Below are positions 56,601 through 60,000 of a DNA stretch of 60,000 bases, piece after piece. The notes beneath the pieces were generated by a model. It ran no database searches, was not told the DNA's origin, and was given only the letters and a program-made list of their open reading frames with translations. The DNA is taken from the NCBI RefSeq assembly GCF_001949145.1, contig NW_019091434.1, positions 249,353 through 309,352 on the forward strand, read 5' to 3'. This DNA is from Acanthaster planci. Lineage: Eukaryota > Echinodermata > Asteroidea > Valvatida > Acanthasteridae. Positions within the stretch are counted from its first letter, which is position 1, and each line of letters starts with the position of its first letter. A program made the position numbers and the translations under genes.

Positions 56601-58778
56601 GGTTGTCACCTAGGAAGAAGTCATACATGTGGAGGACCTCTTATAATTGAACCAGAGATATAAGCAGTAATTTTGTCGGGGCAAGGCTTGTTTTTGCCTT
56701 TGAATGTACATATACATGTAGTCATATTTTGTACATTTTCTGGAATGTGCATCTGTCCATATCTCATTTCCAGTTTTCTCGTGGTTCTCCACAGGACTCA
56801 CTTATGCCTCCACAGGACAAATACGGTCTGATCCAGCGCTCCTTCATTCATCTCTTTGATGTCCTGGGTCAGAGGTCAGGCCCCAACATCACCTTCACCC
56901 TCAGCGCCTCCTATTTGGAAATATACAATGAGCAGGTGGGAGATTGATGGCCCTGTATTTGGGATAACTCTCCCCTCTTGGCCCCAACATTCTGTCATCT
57001 TGCCATTCCCGTGTAGCTGTGGTGTCCTGGATTTGGCAATTGCGTATTACATTTTCACTTGGAAAACCTCAGAACTCAGACATGACTCACCTTTATAAAC
57101 ATGGTTTAGAGTATGTACATAAGTGCTCATGAAGTGATAACCATTCAGGAGTCTTGCAGGTTGCATTTCTCGCTGTTGAACTTCCTCTGGAATACCCGAA
57201 ACCCTCTGGTCAATGGAAAAGGTCTTCCTGATCTTTAGCTTTTACTTACACATCCAGGCAGGTTTCAAGCAGCTCCATAATGCAGTGGACAGTTTGGAAG
57301 TTGAAGTACAGGTTTTTTTTAAAGGGTCATTGTCTTGATCTTTAAAGAGCTGGGGCCCCCCTCCTCAATAGTTTCTCCAATATCGTTCCAGTGCATTTTG
57401 TTCATGTGCGAGCCTTGATTTTTTTCCCGTAACATTTGAAAGTAATTTTGTTGTCTGTTTTGTGGAAGTGGGACATGCCGTTCCGGCGTAGGACCCATTT
57501 TTCTGAGACAGGTCAGCTTGTCAATCTCACGTGAAGCCATGAACTTCAAACGACCATTACATGGAAACCCTCCTCGTTGAATTGAAACTTACGTGCATAC
57601 TAAGTTTGAGTGAGAAATTGGCAGCTGAAGGGGACGGGGGAACAGACGGAATCCGGCTGCGAGTTGGTCCAAAAACCCCACTTCTTTTAAGATTAACAAA
57701 CTTTAAAGATGTTTTTTCTTCAGGTGAAAGATTTGCTGAATCCAGGGAGGGAATCCTTGCCCGTCCGGTGGTCCAAAGATAAAGGTTTCTATGTGGAGAA
57801 CCTATTTGTTGTGGATTGTGAGACCCTGGATGATCTGTTAGGTGTTTTGGAAGAAGGTACGTGCACAATGAAAGAAATAGTTTTCTTTCTGTGGTCAAAG
57901 AAATAATTTTAGCTGCTTCAAAAAGATCGAAGCATTGTCGGAAGAAATGGCAGCATTGGTTTTGCCCAGCTTTAAACTTTTGCCTTCAAGAGGCAATTTT
58001 TAAGCCTCATAGTCAACATCCAGCATGTTAAACAGCCCTTCAGTTAACCACACAGTCTTTGTTTTAGTTGTTTTCATTTGGCACCATGATTCTAGATTCT
58101 TGAATTGTCTGAGGAACAGTATCCCTCTTAAAACATCCTTAACTCTATATTTATCTCAAAACTAACAACATTTTATCTTTTTGCACTTTATTTTGTGCAC
58201 TTTATTTTGTCCATCATTGCCCCCTTGTTTGTAACTTACAGTTGTTCCTCAGTCCGTTGATTGCCCATGGGGTCAGAGTTCAAAAACATTTTCTTCACTC
58301 TATTGTCAGTGTTATGTGTATTGTACACTTGTTTTTCAATTTGTTAATAATACCACAAGAAAACAGTCATAGTTGCACGCTGTTTTTGTAAATCATTCCC
58401 CCTATCGGAACTCTGCCTCTATTCAGCAGAATCACTTGTTGAACTATTTCTCGAATGGAAAAACCTTGAAGCATCAGATGTAATTTTTTATCTGTTGAAG
58501 GAAACTTTGGAAGATATTCATTTTTAGTAAACACTGTTCAAAATGAAATACTACAAATTTGATATGAGTTACAAACGTAACAAGTTAAATGTATTGAGCC
58601 TTTTTTATTTTGGGTTCCTAAGTTCCATGTTTGCCGAGGAGTTTCAAGGCTGTGTGTATTAGCTGCTTCCTTGATTGGTTTTTCAGGGATGGGGCAGAGA
58701 CAAATAGCAACAAATAACATCAATGAATATTCCAGTAGAAGCCACACGATCGTATCTTTGCAGATTGATAGTGAGATG
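47420..58778 (+). CDS. KIF12: KIF12 kinesin motor protein, 5' part (runs off window)
   Basis: Seven exons with matching phases: 47420-47622, 50589-50669, 55379-55460, 55990-56187, 56795-56935, 57724-57856, 58687-58778 (310 codons). A Ser/Asp-rich leader of about 92 residues precedes the motor, which opens NVVARVRPLSEAEIKRGD. The P-loop GQTGSGKT is at about residues 172-179, followed by SASYLEIYNEQVKDLLNPG, then LPVRWSKDKGFYVENLFVV and switch I NEYSSRSH at about 292-299. The WSKxKGFYVE stretch is close to human KIF12 and distinguishes it from other kinesins. Switch II (DLAGSE) and the stalk are expected beyond 60000. KIF12 is an ATP-driven microtubule motor linked to cilia and epithelial polarity in vertebrates. 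ATG at 47420 is chosen because the upstream ATG at 47405 meets a stop at once. Confidence 0.9.
47623..50588. other. KIF12 intron 1
   Basis: A 3 kb intron; it includes a cluster of TACATGTA palindromes at about 48690-48710 and 49320-49415. No other gene is seen. Confidence 0.6.
50589..50669 (+). CDS. KIF12: KIF12 exon 2
   Basis: Acceptor atttatag, donor gtgagt. Acidic DSLADDWDLEDGGLE, then VNVVAR, the first motor strand. Confidence 0.85.
50670..55378. other. KIF12 intron 2
   Basis: A 4.7 kb intron with many TACATGTA motifs. The open frame at 53586-53975 is unsupported by domain or splice phase. Confidence 0.6.
55379..55460 (+). CDS. KIF12: KIF12 exon 3
   Basis: Acceptor attccag, donor gtgagt. 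Encodes VRPLSEAEIKRGDKDCVKIQ. Confidence 0.9.
55990..56187 (+). CDS. KIF12: KIF12 exon 4 (P-loop)
   Basis: Acceptor actgcag, donor gtgact; 66 codons. Carries KTFTFNSVFNSRTSQREVLE and FAYGQTGSGKTYTITGP, the ATP-binding P-loop. Confidence 0.95.
56795..56935 (+). CDS. KIF12: KIF12 exon 5
   Basis: Acceptor ctccacag, donor gtggga; 47 codons, with GLIQRSFIHLFDVL and SASYLEIYNEQ, a standard kinesin motor block. Confidence 0.9.
57724..57856 (+). CDS. KIF12: KIF12 exon 6
   Basis: Acceptor tcttcag, donor gtacgt. Encodes VKDLLNPGRESLPVRWSKDK, then GFYVENLFVVDCETLDDLLG. Confidence 0.9.
58687..58778 (+). CDS. KIF12: KIF12 exon 7 (switch I)
   Basis: Acceptor tttttcag, donor gtaagt. Encodes GMGQRQIATNNINEYSSRSH, then TIVSLQIDSEM. 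No further exon is recognised before 60000. Confidence 0.9.
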
Positions 58779-60000
58779 GTAAGTATAATGATGTCTAAAT
58801 ACTTCCATGACAGTTGCAAATTAGCTACATGTATGTGGTTCAGAACTGTGTGGTAATTTGGGTTATACACCATCTGAATTGGAGCGTATTAGCTTTTTCC
58901 ACTCGCAAATGGTACGCATTCCCAACCTTGATAGACAAAACAGTGAGATTGGTCTCGAGATAATTGAACGAAAAAGCTAAGAGGAAATATGAACAGGGAC
59001 AATTAAAATAGTTGAAAAGGAATCACAGATGTTCATTGTTGGTATTCAAACTTTGCTAACTTGCTCTGTAAAATTGACTGCACAAAACTCACATTACCGG
59101 GCTTAAAGTGTTGCCAAATGCACTTAAATGATACAATTAACGCTGAGGGTACAGCGTGTTATCTTCCAGCCTATCGTGTCTTTCTTGTAAGTGCACTGAT
59201 AACATTGTTGTAGCATGGCAACAGTACACCTGGCATTGTTTGGACAGACTTTGTCATTGTCAACGTCAAGAGGCATAGCGGGAGAACTTTGGTTGGCCTG
59301 GACCAAGTGGGGACACACTTCGTATTGCTGTGGTTATCTGGGACTGCTGTCAGCGAGTATTTATGGTGTCTGTTAAAAGTCATGAAAAAAGATCAAGCTG
59401 TTTAGCCCACTGAATTGAATCTACAAAATTATATATGATGGGTGGGTTCCACAATTTTGATTTCAACAATGAACTTTTTATCTTTAAGTTCCTCTGTTGG
59501 ATTTAGACATTGAACAGGTGAATATGTGTGTTCAGCATTTACTTGTGATTTATGTTTACTTGGAGGTCAACTCTTGGAAATGTCTTATCTTGAGCTGTCA
59601 CATAAAAATGATAAAGCCAAAAAAGTGTGAATAATATTTTTATGGCTAAATTACCACCGTCACACTTTCCTTGAACTGTCTAAGTTAAATCAGCCTGAAA
59701 ACAATATTAGTGGAGGAAGCAAGACAAACAAAAAGTCTCAAAGTACATGTTCATGTAACTGGTAAGCTTATTTTCCTGCCTTACCTACTGGTACATGTCC
59801 TGTCCATGTACATGGACATGTACATATACATGTACCTGGATAATACTGTCATTTCTGCTATCAAGATATACATGTATAATACAGGCCCTTTAAAATCCTG
59901 AAGTATGCAGTGAATCTCACTCTTCCATTGTGCATGTTCGTGTACATGTTATCTGACTTTTTGGAAAGGTTCTGTGTTGATGCATATGGGAGTTTTGCCG
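58779..60000. other. KIF12 intron to window edge
   Basis: No in-phase continuation of the motor was found. The stretch ends with a dense set of TACATGTA palindromes at about 59790-59875. Confidence 0.6.

Noticed and set aside
1-60000. CRISPR arrays, bacterial operons, rRNA and tRNA genes
   Set aside because: None seen. The tandem repeats present have no spacers, and the gene structure is plainly that of an animal nuclear genome.

Overview
The window is from an animal nuclear genome: split genes with GT-AG introns of about 0.3 to 5 kb, long 3' UTRs, and many small non-autonomous DNA elements. The gene families present and the very frequent palindrome TACATGTA in introns suggest an invertebrate deuterostome. 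I lean towards an echinoderm, but hemichordate or amphioxus cannot be excluded from sequence alone.

Five protein-coding genes can be rebuilt exon by exon with matching splice phases. (1) 3508-13780, plus strand: the 3' part of a serine/arginine-rich splicing factor, best read as the ancestral Srrm2/3/4 gene. It has two alternative terminal exons, and the distal one completes what looks like the eMIC (enhancer of microexons) motif. (2) 21973-17211, minus strand: a complete five-exon PXMP2 (peroxisomal membrane protein 2, Mpv17/PMP22 family). (3) 28146-34047, plus strand: a complete eight-exon CCDC74 coiled-coil protein. (4) 39503-36324, minus strand: a complete four-exon histamine N-methyltransferase-like enzyme with a long N-terminal leader. 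(5) 47420-58778 and onward, plus strand: the 5' part of KIF12, a kinesin motor; it runs off the right edge.

Layout: Srrm2/3/4 and PXMP2 are tail to tail (13.8-17.2 kb). PXMP2 and CCDC74 are head to head across a region rich in mobile elements (22-28 kb). CCDC74 and the HNMT-like gene are tail to tail (34-36.3 kb). HNMT-like and KIF12 are head to head across a second element-rich gap (39.5-47.4 kb). The two gaps hold fold-back MITE-like elements, including two copies of one about 170 bp hairpin family and two copies of one AT-rich family, one of which carries a nested insertion. I see no operon-like functional grouping; the neighbours belong to unrelated pathways.

The most interesting part is the splicing-factor gene: a 27-nt microexon with a TGCTGC motif beside its acceptor, a tandem NAGNAG acceptor, and a terminal-exon choice that would switch the eMIC motif on or off. 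Together these look like a gene that controls microexon splicing and is itself controlled at the splicing level.
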